Source: Senegalimassilia anaerobia JC110 (GTDB taxonomy: Bacteria; Actinomycetota; Coriobacteriia; Coriobacteriales; Eggerthellaceae). Taken from it: DNA of 64,000 bases. The stretch is from the NCBI RefSeq assembly GCF_000236865.1, contig NZ_HE611014.1:127820-191819 (forward strand), read 5' to 3'. This document shows, piece by piece, positions 57,126 to 64,000 of the stretch. The notes under the pieces were generated by a model. It did not search any database, was not told the DNA's origin, and worked only from the letters and a program-made list of their open reading frames with translations. Position 1 is the stretch's first letter. Each line of letters starts with the position of its first letter. A program made the position numbers and the translations under genes.

Positions 57126-57770
57126 CTAAAACAACCTGCAGCTTTTTAAGCCGAACACCACCAATGCGACCAATGCTAGCAAGAATGCCCAGCTGATCAA
57201 AAAACAGCCCTTGTTCCCTTCCCTGCTCTTTTGAACCATCAAGTCGGTAAAGCCCCGGGATTTCTTGAGGATGGCGGTATGGCTGTCGCCCTTGGGCATA
57301 TCAGCTCGCTGCGAAGGCTGCCAGGTTCCATGGGAATCAAGAATCGATTGCACACCTTGATTCTTGATGTCGATACGCGGGCGTATGCCTTGTGCAAGCG
57401 ATTTCATGGTCGTTCGCATAAAAGTATCGAAATCCGATTGATGTACCTTGTCGTAGCAGAAGATTGCGACTTCGCCCCAATAGAAACCCGGTTCCGGCTG
57501 ATCGGTGAAGGCGACGAACGACAAGACAGCATGCATTTCCCAGTTTTTGGCGGCAAGCAAGTTGAGTTTATGGGACGTTTGCTCGTCGAGGTAGCCTAGA
57601 GTATCGCCATAATCGTTCACGACCCATGCGCGTGTTTGGCCTTCCAAGGGCTTGAACTCGATATTGAAAACGTCGCCGATGATGCAATTCGATCCAAGCA
57701 GAATCGCCGCATCTTTCTTTGAAGTGGTGTTAAAGCGGGCATATGCGCCGAAATAGCAATCAGGCAGCAT
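57126..57770 (-). CDS. Unknown protein with a C-terminal membrane anchor (214 aa)
   Basis: Not assigned. The soluble part opens MLPDCYFGAYARFN; a central stretch (VVNDYGDTLGYLDEQTSHKL, then MHAVLSFVAF) faintly resembles the HIRAN-type fold, which I cannot confirm. The C-terminus has one hydrophobic helix (FLISWAFLLALVALVVFGL) followed by only KSCRLF, so the protein is tail-anchored with its domain in the cytosol. TAGGAG precedes ATG 57770. It is divergent from the DinG gene, with a perfect inverted repeat between them. Confidence 0.7.
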   Translation of the reverse strand: MLPDCYFGAYARFNTTSKKDAAILLGSNCIIGDVFNIEFKPLEGQTRAWVVNDYGDTLGYLDEQTSHKLNLLAAKNWEMHAVLSFVAFTDQPEPGFYWGEVAIFCYDKVHQSDFDTFMRTTMKSLAQGIRPRIDIKNQGVQSILDSHGTWQPSQRADMPKGDSHTAILKKSRGFTDLMVQKSREGNKGCFLISWAFLLALVALVVFGLKSCRLF

Positions 57771-57827
57771 GGGGTCTCCTATCTGAAATGAAGTGAAAAA
57801 AGCGTAACACAAACGAAGAACCGGAAT

Positions 57828-57851
57828 AGCCGGCATCCATCGATGCCGGCT
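57828..57851. repeat. Inverted repeat between divergent genes
   Basis: AGCCGGCATC-CATC-GATGCCGGCT, perfect 10-base arms, in the 155-base divergent spacer. Operator or transcript-end structure; no T-run. Confidence 0.5.
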
Positions 57852-57925
57852 GACTTACAATAAGAAGGTTACAAAGTGATAGAAGCAAACATGGAAGCAT
57901 CCATGTGGGAGATAAGGAATATGCC

Positions 57926-60900
57926 GTGCGTGGTGATTTGCTCGCGTATATCAGTGATGGAACCCCTCAGGCGATCGTCGATCGCTATGCATCGCTTGCT
58001 GATGCTTCGAAAGAAAGCGATTACGGTGAGCTTGACCGCGATATCGTCGTTATAGACACCGAGACAACCGGCTTCTCGTTCAATCACGATGAGTTGACGC
58101 AGATTGCGGCCGCCCGCATGGATAAGGGCGAGATAGTCGATTGGTTTGTGACGTTCGTAAACCCCGGAAAGCCTATTCCGGAAGATGTTGCTCATCTGAC
58201 CAATATTCACGATGAGGATGTTGCCGACGCTCCTTCTCCGGAAGAGGCGCTTGCGCAGCTCGCCGAGTTCGTTGGTGATTCGAAGCTTGTGGCCCATAAT
58301 GCCGCCTTCGATCGCACCTTCACCACGCGACATCCAAGCGGCTATCCTTTGCTGGAGAACACCTGGCTTGACTCCTTGGATCTTGCTCGCATTGCTCTTC
58401 CCCGCTTGAAATCTCATCGACTTATCGACCTGGTTCGCACCTTCGGGGCACCGGTTTCCACGCATCGCGCAGACGATGACGTTGCGGCTACGTGTGCCGT
58501 GTTCCGTATTCTGCTGGCTGCGGTGGATGCCATGCCGAAGCCCCTTGTGGCTAAAATCGCATCCCTTGCAACGCCTGAGCAGTGGGAAACCCAGGTTGTT
58601 TTCCAGTACTTCGCCGACCATTCCGGTGATGCTGCTGACATGACGTCCGATGAAGCTGCGTTGGTCGAAGACGCTGCGCGCGACATTGTTTCACGTGAAA
58701 CAAACGAGGGACAGCTCTCATGGGCAACGAGCCAGCTCGATTTGTTCTCGCTGCAATCCATTCGTCGCGATCGTCTTCGCAAGATCGAGAACAGGCCGAA
58801 GGTTGATGCGGATGCGATCGCCTCCGACCCCATGCGCAGCATGGAGTACCCCACTGCCGAGGAGATTGTCAAAGCCTTCAGCCAAGAGGGTCTTGTGGGC
58901 AACTTGTATAAGAATTACGAGCCGCGTGCCGAGCAGCGAGATATGAGCACTTCGGTGCGTGATGCGTTCGCTTCTGGGGACAATCTTGTTGTTGAGGCCG
59001 GAACCGGCGTAGGAAAATCCATGGCGTATCTGGTTCCTTTGGCGCTTACCGCGCAGAGGAACGGCATCACCGTCGGCGTGGCAACTAAAACGAATGCTTT
59101 GCTCGATCAGTTGGTATTCAAAGAGGTTCCCGCGCTTGCGAAGGCATTACGTGTATCCGACCCCGATGCAAAGCCTTTGACGTGTGCACCGTTGAAGGGA
59201 TTCTCCCACTATCCTTGCCTTCGCAAGATTCGCAGCGTGGTTGATGACGGCGCTGCGATGAAGGAGATTCAGGGCAAAGAGCTGTCGCAGGCCCCTGCGA
59301 TGGCGGCGCTGCTTTCGTTTATCGAGCAAACGGAATACGACGATATCGACGGATTGAAGCTTGACTATCGCTTGCTGCCGCGAAAGGTGATCACGACGAG
59401 CAGCCAGGAATGCCTGCGCCGCAAGTGTCCGTTCTTCGGCAACCTGTGCTTCGTCCACGGGGCGCGCAAGCGTGCCGAAGCTGCGGATATCCTGGTTACC
59501 AATCATAGCCTGCTGTTCTGCGACATGGCCGCTGATGGCGGCCTGCTGCCGCCGGTTCGCTACTGGGCGGTCGATGAGGCCCATGGTGCCGAAAGCGAGG
59601 CGCGCCGTGCTTTTTCCATCGAGCTTGATGCTGAGAATATCCTTCGAGAGGCGCGCCGAGTAGCGGCAGATGATGCTCGTAGGAACGTGTTCTCCCGCGC
59701 GGAGCGCCGTGTGGTCCTGAACGGCGCGAAAGAGGAAAGCGAAACGCTGTTCTATACGCTCACGCAAAAGGGTAAGAGTGCGGGTGAAGCGTATCGTCAG
59801 ACCGCTGAGGCTTTCTGCGCCAGCTTGAAGGGCCTGTTGTTCTTCGACACGAACCGACATGGGCGCGGCTACGAAATCGTAGAGCTGTGGGTGAACAGCG
59901 ATATCCGGAGTTCCGCCACGTTCGGCGATATCGTGGACAAGGGCGTCGCGATGCGGGAATCTGCCGAGAAGCTGATCGCGGCTTGCCAGAATCTGGTGGC
60001 ATATCTTGAAGACATCGAGAACGCAGCCGCGATACAACGCGAGATAGCCGCGATGGCCATTGACTTGAAGGAACAGGTCAATGCAGTGCAGGTGATCCTT
60101 GAGGACCCCAACGAAAGCTATGCGTACGCTGCAACGCTGTGCCGGAAGAAGGACCGCGTCGGCGAAAAGCTGCAAGGTATGCCCGTTAACGTCGGCGGAA
60201 AGCTGAACGATACGCTCTATGCATCTACGCATTCGGTGGTGTTCGCATCGGCAACGCTGTCTGTCAACGGGAGCTTTGATGGCTTCACGAACGCTATGGG
60301 CTTGGGTCAAGGAGAGTTCTCTCCGGTCAAAACCTGCCAGCTTGATTCCAGCTATGACTTCGATAAGAACATGACGGTGTACGTTGTGGCCGATATGCCC
60401 GAGCCGAACGAGCCTAGCTATATGGCCACCCTGCAAAAGTTCCTTGTTGAGGCGCATAAAGCGCAGCAAGGTTCGATGCTCACGCTGTTCACAAACCGTC
60501 GCGAGATGGAGCGTTGCTTCGACTATGTTCAACCTGAACTGAAAAGCGATGATTTGCGCTTGGTGTGCCAGAAGTGGGGCGTGTCGGTGAAGGGCCTGCG
60601 CGATGACTTCCTTGCTGACGAGCACTTGTCGCTGTTCGCGCTGAAAAGCTTCTGGGAAGGGTTCGACGCTCCGGGCGCAACGCTGAAAGGCGTCGTCATC
60701 CCGAAGCTCCCCTTCATGAAACCGACCGATCCGCTCTCTTGCGAGCGTGCGGAACGCGATGACCAAGCTTGGCGACATTATGTGCTGCCCGCGGCGGTGC
60801 TCGAGGTGAAGCAGGCGGCTGGTCGATTGATTCGTCGCGCCGATGACACTGGCGCGCTGATCCTCGCAGATCATAGGTTGGTTTCGAAGAGCTATGGGAA

Positions 60901-60991
60901 GGTGTTCCTGAATTCCTTGCCAAGCAGCAACATCAAGGTGCTGCCCGCCGCTCAAATCGTTGCTGAATTGGCGGCAACGAACCGAGGCTGA
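57926..60991 (+). CDS. DEDDh exonuclease fused to a DinG-type helicase
   Basis: A 1021-aa two-part protein. The N-terminal DnaQ-like 3'-5' exonuclease (about 38-210) has DTETTG, HNAAFDRTF and HRADDDVAAT. The XPD/DinG helicase has Walker A AGTGVGKS near 358 and the DEAH box VDEAHG near 548. Between them, four Cys (near 430, 495, 499 and 508, in HYPC, QEC, RKC and NLC) fit the 4Fe-4S site of DinG and XPD, often lost in firmicute exonuclease-DinG proteins. GTG 57926 is chosen for AAGGA 7 bases upstream; GTG 57905 lacks a site. A parS site lies inside the gene. Likely role: R-loop, G4 or damage processing. Confidence 0.9.
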   Translation: MRGDLLAYISDGTPQAIVDRYASLADASKESDYGELDRDIVVIDTETTGFSFNHDELTQIAAARMDKGEIVDWFVTFVNPGKPIPEDVAHLTNIHDEDVADAPSPEEALAQLAEFVGDSKLVAHNAAFDRTFTTRHPSGYPLLENTWLDSLDLARIALPRLKSHRLIDLVRTFGAPVSTHRADDDVAATCAVFRILLAAVDAMPKPLVAKIASLATPEQWETQVVFQYFADHSGDAADMTSDEAALVEDAARDIVSRETNEGQLSWATSQLDLFSLQSIRRDRLRKIENRPKVDADAIASDPMRSMEYPTAEEIVKAFSQEGLVGNLYKNYEPRAEQRDMSTSVRDAFASGDNLVVEAGTGVGKSMAYLVPLALTAQRNGITVGVATKTNALLDQLVFKEVPALAKALRVSDPDAKPLTCAPLKGFSHYPCLRKIRSVVDDGAAMKEIQGKELSQAPAMAALLSFIEQTEYDDIDGLKLDYRLLPRKVITTSSQECLRRKCPFFGNLCFVHGARKRAEAADILVTNHSLLFCDMAADGGLLPPVRYWAVDEAHGAESEARRAFSIELDAENILREARRVAADDARRNVFSRAERRVVLNGAKEESETLFYTLTQKGKSAGEAYRQTAEAFCASLKGLLFFDTNRHGRGYEIVELWVNSDIRSSATFGDIVDKGVAMRESAEKLIAACQNLVAYLEDIENAAAIQREIAAMAIDLKEQVNAVQVILEDPNESYAYAATLCRKKDRVGEKLQGMPVNVGGKLNDTLYASTHSVVFASATLSVNGSFDGFTNAMGLGQGEFSPVKTCQLDSSYDFDKNMTVYVVADMPEPNEPSYMATLQKFLVEAHKAQQGSMLTLFTNRREMERCFDYVQPELKSDDLRLVCQKWGVSVKGLRDDFLADEHLSLFALKSFWEGFDAPGATLKGVVIPKLPFMKPTDPLSCERAERDDQAWRHYVLPAAVLEVKQAAGRLIRRADDTGALILADHRLVSKSYGKVFLNSLPSSNIKVLPAAQIVAELAATNRG
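58687..58702. promoter_or_regulatory. parS site 9, inside the exonuclease-DinG gene
   Basis: TGTTTCACGTGAAACA, read in frame as IVSRET in the linker between the exonuclease and helicase domains. Confidence 0.92.
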
Positions 60992-61005
60992 ACCTGGCGG
61001 CATAT

Positions 61006-62346
61006 ATGAGAAGACGAGACGATAAAATCGCCCGAGCAGCTCATATCAAAGAGAGGACGCACGGAACGTCCAACGAGATATCGTTCAGCGTTCTCGATGC
61101 TGCTAAATATAAGGAAACAACTCAGCGATTCAGCTTGAGGGATTTGCTCGCTGCCCGTAGGGATGCGAATGCTCAGAGTGTTTCACGTGAAACAGGCGAA
61201 CATGTTTCACGTGAAACATCCGGTCATAAGGCGTCAGTTGGTTCGCACGCTAACGAAAACGGTGCTGGCAGGCGGCGAAGCGGAGTCTGGCTTAAACAGA
61301 AGCAAGCTAAGCAGGCAACCCAACGCAAGAAGGCTCTCCACGCATCAGACTATAGCGAAGAAGCTTCGTCTCAGGCGCCGGCTGCTGCTAAGCGCATGTC
61401 CATCGAAGAGGAGATAGCGCGAAGAAAAGCGCGCCGCCGCAAAGGGAGGATTGCTGCGGTATCCGTGGTGGCAGCTGCCTCTTTGGCAATCGTATCCGTT
61501 GGCGTTTGGGCGTGGCACTGTCAGGTCACCGAGCAGCAAGGTTACGAGTCTGAGCTTATGGATGCGCTGAGACTGGTTTCCGAAGCTGATGAGACCATCT
61601 TGCAAATTGATGCGATAGTGGATGACCCCTTTGCAGCAGAAAGCGAAGGAAAGAGGCAAGATGTTCTTTCCTCCGTCGAGCAAACCAAGCAGTTGCTAGT
61701 CGATGCTGATGGGAAGGCGCGCAACGTTTCGGAAAAGCTATCCGGTCCTTCCGTTCGCGAAGTCGCCAATCAAACGGTTATATCGATAACGGCACGCAAA
61801 GGCATGATAATGCAAGGCATGCAGTTGGTTGAGGCGTCGGAAGATGCTGAGCAGGCGGCGAAGGAATGCGACGCTGCGTGGCAGGTGGTGCTGGACGCGG
61901 ATGCCAGGGTTCGCGAGGCGACAAAACTTGCCGGACGGAACGAGGTCGATGCATCTAGGGAGTGCACCTTGGAAGCGAAGGAAACGTTTTCCAAGAGCCT
62001 GGATCAGCTCAAGACGCTTCAAGCGGATTACCCAACGGCTGATGTTTCACCGCTGATCAAGTATGTGGAAAAGCGGATGGAAGCGATGGATTTGGCCGTG
62101 CAGTCCGATGAGGCTCTCGCCGCGAAAAACAAGGATGAGGCTATTGCGCGAAACGATGCGTATAACGCTGCCGAAGAAGAAGCTGCGACGATGGCTGCAG
62201 CCTTGCCAAGCGACCCGAAGCAATTGGTCAAAGATGCGTATTTCGCAACGTGGGCCGAGGTTATCAGAAGCTATGCCGGACAGCGCGCGGCTGCCGGTAC
62301 CAGTGATGCAGTTATACGTGATTATTTGGGCGCGCAAGGCAAATAG
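61006..62346 (+). CDS. Single-pass membrane protein of unknown function
   Basis: A 446-aa protein. The first 145 residues are polar and very basic (ending ARRKARRRKGR), then one membrane helix at about 149-170 (IAAVSVVAAASLAIVSVGVWAW). The remaining 275 residues are outside and helical, with Ala, Glu, Asp and Lys in coiled-coil-like patterns (for example AAEEEAATMAAALP). Two parS sites lie in the cytosolic part, both translated VSRET. ATG 61006 is 15 bases after the DinG stop, with no clear Shine-Dalgarno, so it is probably coupled to that gene. Family not recognised. Confidence 0.78.
   Translation: MRRRDDKIARAAHIKERTHGTSNEISFSVLDAAKYKETTQRFSLRDLLAARRDANAQSVSRETGEHVSRETSGHKASVGSHANENGAGRRRSGVWLKQKQAKQATQRKKALHASDYSEEASSQAPAAAKRMSIEEEIARRKARRRKGRIAAVSVVAAASLAIVSVGVWAWHCQVTEQQGYESELMDALRLVSEADETILQIDAIVDDPFAAESEGKRQDVLSSVEQTKQLLVDADGKARNVSEKLSGPSVREVANQTVISITARKGMIMQGMQLVEASEDAEQAAKECDAAWQVVLDADARVREATKLAGRNEVDASRECTLEAKETFSKSLDQLKTLQADYPTADVSPLIKYVEKRMEAMDLAVQSDEALAAKNKDEAIARNDAYNAAEEEAATMAAALPSDPKQLVKDAYFATWAEVIRSYAGQRAAAGTSDAVIRDYLGAQGK
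61179..61194. promoter_or_regulatory. parS site 10, inside the membrane-protein gene
   Basis: TGTTTCACGTGAAACA, translated SVSRET. Its start is 24 bases from that of the next site. Confidence 0.92.
61203..61218. promoter_or_regulatory. parS site 11, inside the membrane-protein gene
   Basis: TGTTTCACGTGAAACA, translated HVSRET, in phase with site 10 (24 bases, 8 codons apart). Confidence 0.92.
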
Positions 62347-62401
62347 CGTATACTGCAATCCGTATATGCCTTGCTGTAATTGAGGAACGAAAGGCACAAA
62401 A

Positions 62402-64000
62402 ATGCCGGATATTAAAGAGCATATCGCATACCTGTCGCAGGAGATCGGCGCCCGTCCCGCTGGCACCGAAGAGGAACAGCAGGCTGCGTTGTACATTACC
62501 GAGCAATTCCAGAAGGAAGCAGGCTTGCCTGCTAACATCGAGGATTTCAATGGGGTCGGCGACCCTCATTTGCCTAGCATGATCTGCTGCGGTGCGGCTG
62601 TGGTGCTCGCCTTGCTGTCGTTGATTGTGCCGGTGCTGAGCATCATCGGGGTTATCGGTTGCCTTGCGGCCGTCGGCTTGTTCGCCGCGGAGTATTTGGA
62701 TAAGCCCATCATCTCGAAGCTTCTGGGAAAAGGCGTGAGCCAAAACGTTGTGGCGAAGTACGCCCCCGCAGCGCCTGAGGATGGCGAAGGCGCTCGTCGC
62801 CGAAAGGTGATCCTGGTGGCTCGCTATGACACCGGCAAGGTGCGTGCCGAGCTTGCCGGTCCCACAGCGCAGATCATGCCGCTCGTCGGTAAGGTCTCCT
62901 TTGGTGCAATGGTCGCCCTTCCCGTGCTGTTGCTCATCAAAGGCGTTGCACTGGGTTCTTCCGAAGGTACGCTTACCACGATCTTCACGCTGCTGACCGT
63001 TATCGCCATGCTGCTCACTGCTATCCCGCTGGCTCTTGGTGCGCTACATCAGACTGCTGCTTACAACGAAGGTGCGAATTGCAACGCTTCCGGCGTTGCA
63101 GCTCTGCTTGAGCTGGCTCATCGTGTCGGCGCGGGTCGTGTGAGCGAAGCCGAGATCGCCGAGCGCGAGGACGCCCTGATGCATGGACCGGAGGCTGCGT
63201 ATGAGAGCGGCCTTGTCCCTGAAGGCGCCGAGTTCGTGTATTCCTCCCATCCCCGTTCCTCCATGGAAGACGAGGAGAGCCTTATCGCCGCCAAGGCTGC
63301 GATCTCGGCGTTGTCGGGTAAGCCCGTCGACGGCATGACCGCTGAAGAGGTTGAGCGCAATCTCCAGAAGATCGAGCGACATGATCGCGAGGAAGCTGAA
63401 GAGGAAGCTCGAATGCAGCGCATGGAGGCGCGCGCCATCGAGAGCGCCCGCCGCGATGCCGAGCAGGCTCGTCTTGCGGCAGAGCAGGAGCAGCAGGCTC
63501 TTGAGGCTCAGCAGGCAGAGGAAGCCGAAAAGGCTCAGGCAGAGTTCGAGGCTCAGCAGGCAGCAATGCAGCAGGCGGAGTTCGAGGCCCAGCAAGCAGC
63601 GGCCCAGCAGGCTGCCGCCCAGCAGATGCAGGCCGCCGCGGAGCAACAGCGCGCAGCGCAGGCAAGCGTGCCAGATTGGTATGCCCGCGCTCAGGAGAAG
63701 GCCAAGAAGCCTCGTAACGCCGAGAAGCCGGCGCAACGTTCCCGTTACGCTAGCGCTCTTGATGCGGCGGTCGCCGAAAGCGCCGGTCATTTCGCGAAGG
63801 CGAACAACATCGTGGAGCATGAGCTCGAGCGCTCCTTCGACATCGATCGCGACACCATCCGAGAGGTTCGCGCTCCGCAGTGGGCGACCATCGCGCCCGT
63901 GCAGCCCACGGTGCAGCCTGAGACCGAGCAGTCGGCGGTGAACGCCGCTCCTGTAAACGCTTCCGTGAACGCGGTGTCGGCGGTTGAACAGGCTTCGCAG
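62402..64000 (+). CDS. M28-peptidase-like membrane protein, metal ligands replaced (3' end outside window)
   Basis: The frame is open for 533 codons to the window end. N-terminal MPDIKEHIAYLSQEIGARPAGT and the following helix resemble M28 aminopeptidases. Two pairs of hydrophobic helices interrupt it (about 62575-62700 and 62900-63040). Where M28 enzymes have a His in AHYDS, this has VARYDTG; where they have GANDNASG, it has GANCNASGVAALLELA. Two zinc ligands are thus Arg and Cys, so it is probably not a zinc peptidase. A coiled-coil Gln/Ala/Glu-rich stretch (about 63340-63660) follows. GAAAGG precedes ATG 62402, 56 bases after the previous gene. Confidence 0.78.
   Translation, partial: MPDIKEHIAYLSQEIGARPAGTEEEQQAALYITEQFQKEAGLPANIEDFNGVGDPHLPSMICCGAAVVLALLSLIVPVLSIIGVIGCLAAVGLFAAEYLDKPIISKLLGKGVSQNVVAKYAPAAPEDGEGARRRKVILVARYDTGKVRAELAGPTAQIMPLVGKVSFGAMVALPVLLLIKGVALGSSEGTLTTIFTLLTVIAMLLTAIPLALGALHQTAAYNEGANCNASGVAALLELAHRVGAGRVSEAEIAEREDALMHGPEAAYESGLVPEGAEFVYSSHPRSSMEDEESLIAAKAAISALSGKPVDGMTAEEVERNLQKIERHDREEAEEEARMQRMEARAIESARRDAEQARLAAEQEQQALEAQQAEEAEKAQAEFEAQQAAMQQAEFEAQQAAAQQAAAQQMQAAAEQQRAAQASVPDWYARAQEKAKKPRNAEKPAQRSRYASALDAAVAESAGHFAKANNIVEHELERSFDIDRDTIREVRAPQWATIAPVQPTVQPETEQSAVNAAPVNASVNAVSAVEQASQ

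Noticed and set aside
59147-61003. Open frame of 618 codons opposite the exonuclease-DinG gene
   Set aside because: The DinG motifs are all present on the plus strand; the antisense product shows no domain.
61179-61218. Paired palindromes as an integration or transposon scar
   Set aside because: Both match parS exactly, as do eight other sites in the window, and the reading frame continues through them.

Overview
This 64 kb window is the replication-origin region of a high-GC actinomycete. The gene content points to class Coriobacteriia, most likely family Eggerthellaceae. The grounds are a PASTA-type PknB kinase beside a class B penicillin-binding protein; the order rpmH-rnpA-yidD-yidC-khpB-rsmG-parA-parB diverging from dnaA-dnaN-recF-dciA-gyrB-gyrA; indolepyruvate:ferredoxin oxidoreductase with a PaaK-type ligase; and an SLC11 protein with the substitutions described for the Mg2+-transporting NRMT branch, whose studied member is from Eggerthella lenta. 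The family call is inference; no 16S gene is present.

Layout. 1-3.1 kb: end of a PBP gene and pknB. 3.4-3.6 kb: two identical tRNA-Arg genes. 3.9-6.7 kb: a separate MgtE-like sensor protein followed directly by an NRMT-type transporter. 6.6-8.1 kb: an Rrf2 regulator divergent from 5-formyltetrahydrofolate cyclo-ligase. 8.1-16.2 kb: Na+/H+ antiporter, Na+/solute symporter, a small Cys/Tyr-rich ORF, arylacetate-CoA ligase and iorA-iorB. 16.4-26.5 kb: purE, tRNA-Phe, a HemN-like radical SAM protein, purD, purA, a YhaN/YhaO-type SbcCD pair and dnaB. 26.7-28.3 kb: rpsF-ssb-rpsR-rplI. 28.8-36.3 kb: an unknown acidic protein, a MarR regulator, two tRNA-Ser, a lone ABC ATPase, a parvulin lipoprotein, typA, a J-domain protein, tRNA-Ala, tRNA-Ile and a bifunctional-nuclease protein. 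36.7-46.5 kb: gyrA, gyrB, dciA, recF, dnaN and dnaA, all on the minus strand. 46.6-48.8 kb: a GHKL ATPase fused to a winged helix, then an AT-rich oriC. 48.85-54.2 kb: rpmH through parB on the plus strand. 54.5-64 kb: rlmN, ddl, an unknown C-terminally anchored protein, an exonuclease-DinG helicase, a membrane protein whose gene carries two parS sites, and the start of a degenerate M28-type peptidase.

How it fits together. Initiation (DnaA, DnaN, DciA, DnaB, oriC), supercoiling (GyrAB), repair (RecF, SbcCD-like, DinG, Ssb) and segregation (ParA, ParB and eleven parS sites across about 51 kb) form one replication and segregation neighbourhood. The origin appears bipartite: DnaA-box clusters lie upstream of dnaA, and a DnaA-trio plus AT-rich element lies between dnaA and dnaN. 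Both arms are mainly transcribed away from the origin. No insertion sequence, prophage, CRISPR array or rRNA gene was seen.

Most interesting points: the split Mg2+ sensor/transporter pair, the GHKL-ATPase/winged-helix protein at the origin, parS sites embedded in genes and promoters, a promoter whose -10 box lies between the arms of a perfect inverted repeat, a probable leaderless rlmN transcript, and a peptidase-like protein lacking metal ligands.
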